A DNA stretch of 64,000 bases from contig JAHDQK010000029.1 in assembly GCA_018433885.1 (NCBI GenBank), positions 43,805 to 107,804 on the forward strand. Direction: 5' to 3'. Under the pieces are notes generated by a model. The model was given only the letters and a program-made list of their open reading frames with translations. It ran no database searches and was not told the DNA's origin. The DNA is from Candidatus Cloacimonadota bacterium. GTDB lineage: Bacteria; Cloacimonadota; Cloacimonadia; Cloacimonadales; Cloacimonadaceae. The position numbers were made by a program, and so were the translations under genes. The number at the start of each line of letters is the position of its first letter. Position 1 is the first letter of the stretch. Below, in pieces: positions 29,032-36,591 of this stretch.

Positions 29032-29455
29032 GGCTTGCTTCCTGCAGTAGCTTGATGATAGCCTCTCCGTACTTTTCCCCTTTGCCTTTCATGCCTCTGA
29101 TAGCGGCAAAATCGCCAATCGCGCGGGGTTGCTTTTTTACTATGTCGAAGAGCTGGGAATTGTACATCAGGATATATGCCGGGACCCCTTCAGAGGAAGC
29201 GATGTCATTTCGCCATTCGCGAAGCTTTTCATATTGGGCGCGTTCCACCTCGTTCAGGCTCTCGAGGTCAGGTCTGCCCTGCTTTTCCCGCCTCTCCTGA
29301 TACTCGATGAAGAAGGAGTAATAGATATTACCGTCGCTGTTGATAAACTCTTTTTCGATGCGGACTATATTGTGCTCACGACAAAAGCGGTTAAATTCCT
29401 GGTCATCAAATTCCCCGCTATCACGATTAAACCGCACTAAGATCAATCTATACAT
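29015..29455 (-). CDS. HRDC-domain DGR accessory protein
   Basis: 146 residues. The C-terminal ~80 residues form an HRDC domain: YEKLREWRNDIASSEGVPAY, then ILMYNSQLFDIVKKQPRAIG, AAIRGMKGKGEKYGEAIIKL. HRDC domains bind nucleic acid in RecQ helicases and RNase D. HRDC proteins are known as an alternative or extra accessory gene in some DGRs. The N-terminal ~60 residues (MYRLILVRFNRDSGEFDDQE) are not recognised. It begins 23 nt after the VR-side hairpin and overlaps the avd-like gene. Confidence 0.87.
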   Translation of the reverse strand: MYRLILVRFNRDSGEFDDQEFNRFCREHNIVRIEKEFINSDGNIYYSFFIEYQERREKQGRPDLESLNEVERAQYEKLREWRNDIASSEGVPAYILMYNSQLFDIVKKQPRAIGDFAAIRGMKGKGEKYGEAIIKLLQEASLGSEE

Positions 29456-29478
29456 ATAGCATCCAAAATTTTTGGCGG

Positions 29479-29500
29479 GCAGGGGGATAAATCCCCCTGC
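29479..29500. promoter_or_regulatory. Perfect 10-bp hairpin downstream of VR (possible DGR target-recognition hairpin)
   Basis: GCAGGGGGAT (29479-29488) pairs perfectly with ATCCCCCTGC (29491-29500) around a 2-nt centre, equivalently a 9-bp stem with 4-nt loop. It lies 94 bp 3' of VR, between the target and the HRDC gene. No T run follows on either strand, so it is not an ordinary terminator. In the Bordetella phage DGR a GC-rich hairpin with a 4-nt loop 3' of VR promotes homing; equivalence here is an inference. Confidence 0.55.
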
Positions 29501-29580
29501 ACCTCCTACTTACGGTCGCTTCAAAGCTTAATCCCTTCCCCTTCAAACTTGCAAAAGGCAAAAAGGGAAAAAAACAAAAG

Positions 29581-31158
29581 TTAAGGGGAAACCCTACAGA
29601 TGCGGAAGCCAATGATGTTGCTGCTGTACGTGGCATAGGAGTTGTACCGATACGAAACGGTGCAGTAGTAGGCAAAGTTGTTCCAGCCACCGCCGCGAAA
29701 CACACGGTTGGAACCGCTATACACATCCCAGCACCATTCCCAGAGGTTGCCGCTCATGTCAAAGGTTCCCAGTTCGTTGGCAGCAAGCTGCCCCACGGGA
29801 TGGGCGTAATATCCGCTGTTGCCATAATACCAGCCCACCAGATTGAGGTCGTTGCTGCCGCTGTAGGTGTAGCCATGGGTATTTAATCCGCCCCGAGCAG
29901 CGTATTCCCATTCAGCCTCAGAGGGCAACCGGTAGCCGATGGCAGTCCAGTCGCAGCTTACGTTTACATGGTTTGCTGAGTTGGTATTCCACCCGGAAGG
30001 CCAGTTATCCGGATTGGTACCGTAGTCCAGATAGCTGTAACAGGGTGGCAGACCTTCCTGCATACTGCGGCGGTTGCAGTATTCGATGGCTCCGAACCAG
30101 CTAACATCGTCTTTGGGGTTATTGTCCCCTCCTCCGGAGCCCATCACGGCGTTCCATTCGGCATTGGTGAGCTCGTATTTGTCGATGTAGAAGTCCCCAA
30201 CCGTAATTCCGGCAACCGTGCCGCCCTGCACAAAGACGAAGTTCTCCGGTATCGGCCTGGTAGGATCATCGGCATAGAACTGGGCCATAAACTGGCTGGC
30301 ATCGAAATCTCTGCTTTCCGCTCCGGCATCCCAGATTATGTGTTTGCCAAATCCGGGGGCGATGTTCTGGCCTATGTCTCCTGTCAAAAAAGCCGGGCTG
30401 GGAATGATGTTGAAGGTGTTTCCTCCGTCTTCCGAGAGTTTCAGCCCGATCTCGCAGTTGTCGCCATTGGCATCAAAGAGGTCGTAGTAAATATCCACGA
30501 TCTTGCTGCCATCCGTCCTTTGCACAATGGAAGTGTTGAAGACTACCGGCGCGGTGAATTCCGCCTCCTGGGCTTTGATGGAGAAATTGTCCCAATGCAC
30601 ATATTTATCCATATTGGGGTTGCTGTATTGGGTGAGGATCTTGGCGCGCACGGTGCTGGCTGTTGAAGGTATATTGAAGGAAAAGAGCGACCAGGCCTGG
30701 GTGTTCAAGAGCAGGGGGATCCAGTTGTTCCACTGGCTGCCGTTATCGTATTCCAGGCAGATCTGGAGCTGGTCGGTGGCGGGATTCAGGTTTTTGCTGT
30801 AGTACCAGAAATTGATGCTGTGTTGGGTGCCGGGGCTGAGGGCAACATTGCCGAAGCTGACGCTGGCGGGGTTGGGATCCATCAGCCAGCTTGCCCAATA
30901 CCAGGTTCCGTTTTGGGCTGTGGCGCCGCCCTGAGGCTGATTGGTGCGACCCCAGAAATAGGGTGTGAAGCTGGCGGGATTGGCAGTATAGGCCCAGGTG
31001 TCGGAGGCGGTGTTTTCGAAGCTTTGCAGGGCAAGGCTTTGGGAGAAGAGCGGTAAACAAGCCAGGAAAAGCAGGAGGGTCAGGTAGCTTTGGATGCTGA
31101 TCCGAACCGGGTGCAGTGTTGTTGTCGCATCGGAGTGCGACACTACATTCTTTCTCAT
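29581..31158 (-). CDS. DGR target: secreted protein with C-terminal formylglycine-generating-enzyme/C-type-lectin fold
   Basis: 525 residues. A signal-peptide core (SYLTLLLFLACLPLFSQSLA, 24-43) is preceded by a long N-terminal segment. Residues about 45-195 look like a carbohydrate-binding or jelly-roll module, 200-295 a beta-rich linker, and 302-525 an FGE/SUMF1-like domain (FVFVQGGTVAG, GDFYIDKYELTNAEWN, YRLPSEAEWEYAARGG, MSGNLWEWCWD, GFRIC). The VR lies at the very C-terminus, where the C-type lectin fold of known DGR targets displays ligand-binding residues. The catalytic role of true FGEs is not assumed. ATG with GGAGG upstream overlaps the stop of the preceding gene (ATGA). Confidence 0.93.
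   Translation of the reverse strand: MRKNVVSHSDATTTLHPVRISIQSYLTLLLFLACLPLFSQSLALQSFENTASDTWAYTANPASFTPYFWGRTNQPQGGATAQNGTWYWASWLMDPNPASVSFGNVALSPGTQHSINFWYYSKNLNPATDQLQICLEYDNGSQWNNWIPLLLNTQAWSLFSFNIPSTASTVRAKILTQYSNPNMDKYVHWDNFSIKAQEAEFTAPVVFNTSIVQRTDGSKIVDIYYDLFDANGDNCEIGLKLSEDGGNTFNIIPSPAFLTGDIGQNIAPGFGKHIIWDAGAESRDFDASQFMAQFYADDPTRPIPENFVFVQGGTVAGITVGDFYIDKYELTNAEWNAVMGSGGGDNNPKDDVSWFGAIEYCNRRSMQEGLPPCYSYLDYGTNPDNWPSGWNTNSANHVNVSCDWTAIGYRLPSEAEWEYAARGGLNTHGYTYSGSNDLNLVGWYYGNSGYYAHPVGQLAANELGTFDMSGNLWEWCWDVYSGSNRVFRGGGWNNFAYYCTVSYRYNSYATYSSNIIGFRICRVSP
29594..29718 (-). repeat. DGR variable repeat (VR)
   Basis: The 125-bp counterpart of the TR, located 10 bp before the target stop codon and encoding residues 481-522 of 525. 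Sixteen substitutions: on the coding strand thirteen A to T, two A to G, one A to C. Twelve amino acids change relative to the template: 487, 491, 495, 497, 498, 503, 505, 507, 508, 511, 513 and 515, mostly Asn to Tyr, Ser, Phe or Ile. Confidence 0.96.
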
Positions 31159-31934
31159 TTGACACCTCCATTAGGGTTCGACATGGCTTGCCTGATTTCG
31201 GCAAAGCTCAGTGGCCGGTCCGGATCTGCTTTCGCCGCTGCCAGAATATCCGACATCCTGCCATCGATATCCTTGTAGGCCACCACGCGGTAATACATCT
31301 GAGCCCGGCGCCGGGCCACCCCGCCATGGGTGAAGGCGGTGCCAGAGGTCACGTCCCAGAGGTAGTAATAGAGGTGGTCTCCATCCTCATAGGCGGTTTC
31401 GTTGTAGAGTACGATATAGCCATCGGGTACGATGGGGCTGCCGTAGATGGTTTGGGTGACGGGCTGCCAGGTGATGACGGCATCCACGGCGTTGGAGATA
31501 TCAACCGTTACGCCTTGTGGACTTGCCGGAGGCACATAGGTGATGGTGAAAGTGCCGGCGGAACTTTTGAGGCTGGAATTGCCAAAGCTGTCTGTGCCGC
31601 CGATCCGGATCCGGTAGTTGCTGCCCAAAGTATCCGGCATCGGCCAGGCCCAAGAACCGGTGTCGGCAATGCCCAAGGCGATGGGCACGTTATCGGCGCC
31701 GCCGCGATTGTACCAGAGGTTGACGCTGTTAGGGACCAGGTTTGTTTCCGTGATGTCCCAAAGGATGTTGTTGGTGTCCCCGATATACCATTCCTCGCCG
31801 CCGTTGGGGCTTTGGATAGTGATAATGGGATCCACTGTGTCGAGGGTGAATAGGGCCGAGTTCGTGGTCGAACTCAGCGCGAAAGCCGCCGTGCAGAGGA
31901 GCAGCAGCGTGGCTGTGAGCAGGTGTTTGGCCAT
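31155..31934 (-). CDS. Secreted protein with PNGGE Ig-like and fibronectin-like domains, first gene of the DGR operon
   Basis: 259 residues from the second of two ATGs (31934), four bases after GGAGG. Signal peptide MAKHLLTATLLLLCTAAFA. The segment ITIQSPNGGEEWYIGDTNNI is the PNGGE-W-G-I-W type Ig-like domain frequent in secreted proteins of this lineage. A fibronectin-III-like part follows (VTVDISNAVDAVITWQPVT to RRAQMYYRVVAYKDIDGRMS). No sorting domain is visible at the C-terminus. Its stop overlaps the target start (ATGA), so the two are translated together and may act together on the cell surface. Function not known. Confidence 0.8.
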   Translation of the reverse strand: MAKHLLTATLLLLCTAAFALSSTTNSALFTLDTVDPIITIQSPNGGEEWYIGDTNNILWDITETNLVPNSVNLWYNRGGADNVPIALGIADTGSWAWPMPDTLGSNYRIRIGGTDSFGNSSLKSSAGTFTITYVPPASPQGVTVDISNAVDAVITWQPVTQTIYGSPIVPDGYIVLYNETAYEDGDHLYYYLWDVTSGTAFTHGGVARRRAQMYYRVVAYKDIDGRMSDILAAAKADPDRPLSFAEIRQAMSNPNGGVK

Positions 31935-31962
31935 CATTCCTCCATATTTTCTATTGAATTGA

Positions 31963-31991
31963 TAGTGCTCAAGACTGCTGTTTTTTGTCAA
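31963..31991 (-). promoter_or_regulatory. Candidate promoter of the DGR operon
   Basis: TTGACA (31986-31991), 17-nt spacer, GCACTA, about 30 nt before the first gene of the DGR operon. The -35 is perfect, the -10 poor. Confidence 0.35.
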
Positions 31992-31997
31992 GTTCAT

Positions 31998-32499
31998 CTT
32001 TTTGGGGGATTCTTCTTGGTAGTTTGGGTCTGTTTACTGGAATCAATGGACCGCTTTCAGTACATTGTGCTTTTGTGGCGGTGTAGAAACTCAGGAATGG
32101 CGCAGTGAAACAAATGAACCAGGGGTTTCTGTTTAGCTCAATGGTCTGAAAATACCCTGAAATCGAATCATACTTGCAATAAGCCTGATCCCGAAACTTC
32201 CAAATACGTCCAAAAAGCACAGTGACACAGTCTAAAGCCAGTCCTATTCATCTCACGATTCTATAAACAGTTACGACCACTTTGACAGGTGAAACCCATT
32301 TGCAAGTTTGGGTGATACTTTATATTAAGAGTGACACACCAGATTCGTAAGATACCGATGAGTAATGAGATAGCATTTTTTCTCTAATTTATGGGCGTTA
32401 ATCAAGCGATAATCCCCCCTTAATCAAGCGTTAATAATTAACGCTTGATTAAGGTGGGATAAAGACATGATTAAGAGCCGGGAATGGGCGAGGAAGCGC
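31998..32499. other. Intergenic region upstream of the DGR operon
   Basis: About 500 nt with no credible gene. It holds the 45-bp palindrome at 32414-32458 and the stretch 32310-32342 that resembles 27253-27282 beyond the other end of the DGR. Confidence 0.5.
32414..32458. repeat. 45-bp near-perfect palindrome
   Basis: Arms 32414-32434 and 32438-32458 (21 nt each) pair at 20 of 21 positions around a 3-nt centre. The core arm TTAATCAAGCGTTAA is partly repeated just upstream (TTAATCAAGCG near 32398-32408). No T run follows on either strand. Confidence 0.8.
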
Positions 32500-32527
32500 A
32501 AAAAATGAGCTTCCAGAGGAAGCTCAT
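32500..32527 (-). terminator. Terminator after the pmbA-like gene
   Basis: A perfect 10-bp stem, ATGAGCTTCC (32505-32514) with GGAAGCTCAT (32518-32527), followed by six T on the minus strand, 29 nt after the stop codon. Confidence 0.9.
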
Positions 32528-32555
32528 GTACTGTTTATCGTTGATTATTCTATAG

Positions 32556-33827
32556 TTAGAATGATGTTTTGTCCACGAAGTTAAAGTCCTCTACCAGAAT
32601 CGTGGGTACCACGGCATAAGGCGAGGCAAGGGCTTCCTTGCCCAGAGCTAGGATGCGTCGGGTTACGTCCTGGGGAATTTCATTGAAGCGGAGGTTATTC
32701 ACCGCGTGTTTAACTTCCCCGTTTTCGAAATACAGCACGCCATCACGGGTCATACCGGTAAGTTCACCAGCCTTCATATCCACAAAGCGGATGTACCAGA
32801 AGCGGTTGATTATCAAACCGCGGGGTACCATCTTCATCATTTCCGCTTCGCTGGTGCCTTCGCCGGGGATGTATATGTTGTAGGCATTCTGTGCGTCACA
32901 AGCGGTCTTTTGCGCCCAATAGCGGTCTGCAGGCATGTTTTTCAAGATGCCGCGCTCCACCCATGTGGTTTCTTTGTTGGGCAGGGAAGCTTTAAAAGCC
33001 GGAGCAATGAGATCCGGATGTTGCAAGGTGGAATAGAGGCTGAACTTCTTGCCAAAGCACTCTTTATCCAGCATCCCGGTGAAGGGGGTAAAACCCTCAT
33101 CACTTTCGCGGCGATTCATCATCCAGATCATGAACCACATCAGTTCCTCCAAGGCGTTTGGGCGCAGAATCACGGCAATCTTTTGGGGTTCAAAGCTTTG
33201 CATGTGAGAGAGCACTTCTGCCTGAGCGGCAAGCCGATCGAACTCTTTCGCTACATCAAAGGAAGCGAAGTCTTTGGCTTCGTAGCTAACCTTGGTCTCT
33301 ACTTCGCCGCGTTTAAGGGTCATGGAATGGCCAAATGTGCTGTGAGCATCTTCGCCGACAAAACCATTTTTGGTGAATTCAAACTTGTGTGTGTGGTGTT
33401 TTTCACACATCCCGGAAACCGTCGCACCCAAGGTTTTGGCGCGATCGATGCAGTTTTGCACTATTCCCACCATCTGTTTTGGGCTAAGGCTATTGGTGCT
33501 TTCGGAAGAGTTATCTACCTTGGGTAAAACTGCAGCACCGGTGGAGGGAACAAATTCGGGGTCTTCAGGAGCCAAGCGCGCGTTTTCTTCCGCGGTTTGA
33601 ATCAAGCGCAGAAGACTCTCTTCATTTGCGAGGTTCACCATGCTGTTGCCCGACTTTGTGCCGAAGGATACCTTCAGGGAAATACGCACTTGGGGGCCGG
33701 CAATGTGTTGGGTAATGGCATTTTGCGCGAAGCGGGTTTGATGGCTATCGGTTTCGGATATGCTGAAGGTATAGTCATCTGCCGAGCAATGCTCGCGGAT
33801 GAATTTTTGAATGCGTTCTTTTGTCAT
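32556..33827 (-). CDS. TldD/PmbA family protein, PmbA (TldE)-like
   Basis: 423 residues from the ATG at 33827 (GGAGG upstream; overlaps the tldD-like stop as ATGA). Partner subunit of the TldD protease, lacking the HExxxH metal site. Family patterns include VRISLKVSFGTKSGNSMVNL, SFEPQKIAVILRPNALEEL and MVPRGLIINRFWYIRFVDMK followed by GELTGMTRDGVLYFENGEV. TldD/TldE complexes cleave unfolded peptides and mature some modified peptides; no peptide substrate gene was seen nearby. Confidence 0.87.
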   Translation of the reverse strand: MTKERIQKFIREHCSADDYTFSISETDSHQTRFAQNAITQHIAGPQVRISLKVSFGTKSGNSMVNLANEESLLRLIQTAEENARLAPEDPEFVPSTGAAVLPKVDNSSESTNSLSPKQMVGIVQNCIDRAKTLGATVSGMCEKHHTHKFEFTKNGFVGEDAHSTFGHSMTLKRGEVETKVSYEAKDFASFDVAKEFDRLAAQAEVLSHMQSFEPQKIAVILRPNALEELMWFMIWMMNRRESDEGFTPFTGMLDKECFGKKFSLYSTLQHPDLIAPAFKASLPNKETTWVERGILKNMPADRYWAQKTACDAQNAYNIYIPGEGTSEAEMMKMVPRGLIINRFWYIRFVDMKAGELTGMTRDGVLYFENGEVKHAVNNLRFNEIPQDVTRRILALGKEALASPYAVVPTILVEDFNFVDKTSF

Positions 33828-35266
33828 TGGGAACCTCCCACCCGGATATTGCGGAACCTTGCCGGAGCGGAACCGTGGGTCATTCTTGCGGATTGAGAAG
33901 GCTGTCCTTTGCCGCAATTTACCACACCGAAAGGACGCCAGAACCGTTCGTCACAGATGGCATCGCAGCTATTCCAGAACTCCGGATTGCAGGATTTGTA
34001 GAGAATCTTTTTGAGGGGACGATGTAGCTTGCCGTTCTTGATCTCCCAGAAGAAATCCCCGCCAAACTGGAAGTTCACACGATGCTGATCGATCGAGAAG
34101 CTGCCCCTGCCTTGGATATACACTCCATCTTCCGTATCCGAGATCAATTCTCCGGGAGTAAGGGGTTTTGTGCCAGGCAGAAGGTAGAGATTGGGGATGC
34201 GGTTGATGGGTTGATCAAAGTAATATGTAGCACGGTTGCACCCGCGGGAATATCCCAGACCAATCTCCATCGCGGTATCCCGGGTGCTGCCATATTCATT
34301 CAGAATACCATCTTTGATGATGTGCCATTTTTGCCCTGGTACGCCGTCGTCGTCGAACCCCAAGGAGGCAAGCCCTTCAGAAAGGGTGTTATCACCTACG
34401 AAATTTACAATCTCGCTACCATAGCGATAGTTCTTCAGCTTTTCGGGGGTGGCAAAGGAAATGCCTGCGTAGTCCGCTTCCCAGCCCAGAACGCGGTCCA
34501 GCTCGGTGGGGTGTCCCACAGATTCATGCATGGTAAGCCCCAGATGGTTCGGATCCAAGATTAGGGTGCGCCGCTGTTCCGCGCCCAAACTATCGGCTTT
34601 TACCTTGATCAGCGCTTCCTGAGCGATTTGTTTGGCGACCTGGATCAGATCAAGGCTTTCGATCCACTCCCAGCCCACGGCTTTTCCGCCTTCATCAAAA
34701 GTGCGGGATTGGCTGTCTCCATCTGCCACGGCGGTTGCGGTGATCATGGGATCGATGAACTGCGAGGTGATCTCCAGTCTGGTTCCCAGAGTGCTGGCGA
34801 AGAGCTTTTCATCCTTGTGTTGGATCAGATAGAAGGTCGCTTGGCGGATGCCTTCATAGGCAAGCATTGTGCGGTTTACTTCCATCATCATCTCCACTTT
34901 TTGGGAAAGGGGGATGTCGAAGGAATCTATCTGAACCGGGGTCTTGTAGCTGGCGATATAGCTACGTTCTGGCGCCAGGCGCAGCTTGTTGTCTTTGTTC
35001 ACTGTGGCAGATAGTTCGGCGATTTCAAATGCTTTTTGCACGGTCGCCAACACTGCCTCTTCGCTATAAACATTGTTATGCGCAAAGCCCCAGGCTCCGT
35101 TTTTGAACACGCGGATACCGTATCCATCAATGACGCTGGTATTGGCGCTTTTGAGGCTGAGATTGCGCAACAGGATCACTTGGTCGGTGGTCCGTTGAAT
35201 GCGGATATCGGCGTATTCTGCGCCAAGGCTTGCAGCCGCATTCATGGCAAGATCTAGATATTTCAT
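33824..35266 (-). CDS. TldD-like zinc metalloprotease
   Basis: 480 residues. GGAGG abuts a first ATG (35272), so the second ATG (35266), six bases further, is the likelier start. The zinc motif HESVGHPTELDR (HExxxH) and the downstream DDDGVPGQKWHIIKDGILNE, GRGSFSIDQHRVNFQFGGDF and the end GSAPARFRNIRVGGSQ are typical of TldD. It forms a translationally coupled pair with the pmbA-like gene, as expected for the heterodimeric protease. Confidence 0.9.
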   Translation of the reverse strand: MKYLDLAMNAAASLGAEYADIRIQRTTDQVILLRNLSLKSANTSVIDGYGIRVFKNGAWGFAHNNVYSEEAVLATVQKAFEIAELSATVNKDNKLRLAPERSYIASYKTPVQIDSFDIPLSQKVEMMMEVNRTMLAYEGIRQATFYLIQHKDEKLFASTLGTRLEITSQFIDPMITATAVADGDSQSRTFDEGGKAVGWEWIESLDLIQVAKQIAQEALIKVKADSLGAEQRRTLILDPNHLGLTMHESVGHPTELDRVLGWEADYAGISFATPEKLKNYRYGSEIVNFVGDNTLSEGLASLGFDDDGVPGQKWHIIKDGILNEYGSTRDTAMEIGLGYSRGCNRATYYFDQPINRIPNLYLLPGTKPLTPGELISDTEDGVYIQGRGSFSIDQHRVNFQFGGDFFWEIKNGKLHRPLKKILYKSCNPEFWNSCDAICDERFWRPFGVVNCGKGQPSQSARMTHGSAPARFRNIRVGGSQ

Positions 35267-35315
35267 ATCCATCCTCCAGAATGGTTAGATTCTTTAATTT
35301 GCAAAGGACTTCACA

Positions 35316-35344
35316 TCAGATGACAAGTGTGGAGTATCTGTCAA
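35316..35344 (-). promoter_or_regulatory. Candidate promoter of the tldD-pmbA pair
   Basis: TTGACA (35339-35344) overlaps the stop region of the upstream gene; 17-nt spacer; ATCTGA. About 50 nt before the tldD-like start. Confidence 0.35.
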
Positions 35345-36324
35345 GTGCTATCTGGCGTTTCCGGGATTTCTTGCGTGAGTTCAGGCTCTTCCTCAAGCGG
35401 TAGATCCGGTAGATTTTTCAATCTTTGGCGGCGTTTGCGGGCGATAATCAACATCACAAAAGGCAGCAGCGCGAAGATCAGGGAGTTAAAAGCGATCACT
35501 AAATAAAGATAACCTTGCCGCTTGCTGTGTTTGCCAAATCTGGTATGAAAATCCCAGAGGGTGATCCGGTACGAATTTATAAATGCGTCTGAGAAACGGA
35601 TGCGATTACCCGCTCTGTAGCTGAGCGCCACCCGCTCCCAAAAACCTTGCCAGGCATCGGGATAGCGATCCTGCATATAGCGTGCCGCCATTGCGCTGCT
35701 GAGGTAAAAACGCTGCCAATCTGCCTGCTCCTCAGGGTATTTGTGGCCCAGGCGGAACAGATCGCTTTTTGGGTTGATCAGGCTCTCGCGCAGATAGATC
35801 AGATACTTTTCGTAGCCCACCTGATCGCTGGAGTAAGTAGCCATTCCCTCGTGAAACCAGAGCGGTGCGCCGATAAAGAGTTCATCGATGTACCAATGGA
35901 TATATTCATGCACCAGGATTTTGAGATAGTCTTCCAAAACCTGATCTTTGCTACGGGTATAGATGGCTTTTTCTGAGCCGCTGTAGAAGGCATCGCTAAA
36001 CTCCACTATGCGGGCTTTTCCCTGGCTAAGCTCTTGATATTCGGATTCCGAATAGATGATGTAGATCTTCACTTTGGCATCCGGATACACTCCGAAACGC
36101 ATCTGCAGATCGCCGATCTTCTGGGTAAGATGGTCACTTAAAGCCCGATCCGCATTGTTGGGCGGACGATTGCTATAGAGTTCGTGAAACGGTGCGCTTT
36201 CCACCGGGTGATAGGCAAAAAGGGGGGCAAGCATCAGCCCCAAAAGAAGCGCAAAACATAGCCGGCGATAATGCCTAAACCAGACGGGAATAGCCCCCTC
36301 CGGTCTGCTATGTTTTGCGTTCAT
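35341..36324 (-). CDS. Membrane-anchored gluzincin-like metallopeptidase
   Basis: 327 residues. An N-terminal hydrophobic signal or anchor (RLCFALLLGLMLAPLFA), a zinc-binding motif LVHEYIHWYIDELF (HExxH), and downstream PLWFHEGMATYSS supplying the third ligand glutamate. This is the peptidase MA-like arrangement. A C-terminal transmembrane helix (LYLVIAFNSLIFALLPFVML) is followed by a basic and then acidic cytoplasmic tail. The protease domain should face the periplasm. Substrate unknown. It is the last gene after the S4-domain protein and the hybrid kinase. Confidence 0.82.
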   Translation of the reverse strand: MNAKHSRPEGAIPVWFRHYRRLCFALLLGLMLAPLFAYHPVESAPFHELYSNRPPNNADRALSDHLTQKIGDLQMRFGVYPDAKVKIYIIYSESEYQELSQGKARIVEFSDAFYSGSEKAIYTRSKDQVLEDYLKILVHEYIHWYIDELFIGAPLWFHEGMATYSSDQVGYEKYLIYLRESLINPKSDLFRLGHKYPEEQADWQRFYLSSAMAARYMQDRYPDAWQGFWERVALSYRAGNRIRFSDAFINSYRITLWDFHTRFGKHSKRQGYLYLVIAFNSLIFALLPFVMLIIARKRRQRLKNLPDLPLEEEPELTQEIPETPDST

Positions 36325-36330
36325 GCGATA

Positions 36331-36591
36331 TTATTCCAAAGGCTCCCGGGCAAGCATCTCGTAGTAGTCTCCCGCATCCTTTTTCGCCACATTACCACTA
36401 GGAATCGCGGTGATGCAAAAGCGATGCATGAAACCATAGAGACGCATCTCGATGACATCATTGGCTTTTATAATCTCAGATGCCTTTGCCTTCTTTCCAT
36501 TCACTGTGATGAGACCCTTGTCGCAGGCATTTTTGGCGATGCTACGGGTCTTGGTAAGGCAGAGTTTGTTTAGTAATAGGTCAATTCTCAT
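36331..36591 (-). CDS. S4-domain RNA-binding protein (Hsp15-like)
   Basis: 86 residues from the ATG at 36591, overlapping the end of the hybrid kinase gene by 11 nt. The S4 domain (MRIDLLLNKLCLTKTRSIAK, then GLITVNGKKAKASEIIKAND) resembles Hsp15/RlbA, which binds stalled 50S-nascent chain complexes. Ribosome rescue or rRNA binding is the family role; no stress element was seen upstream. Confidence 0.8.
   Translation of the reverse strand: MRIDLLLNKLCLTKTRSIAKNACDKGLITVNGKKAKASEIIKANDVIEMRLYGFMHRFCITAIPSGNVAKKDAGDYYEMLAREPLE

Noticed and set aside
29479..29500. Hairpin after the target gene as a rho-independent terminator
   Set aside because: Neither strand has a T run after the stem, and the downstream DGR genes need read-through or at least lie in the same orientation.
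28693..31158. A second variable repeat or a second target
   Set aside because: Only 29594-29718 matches the template; the rest of the target and neighbouring genes show no further copy.
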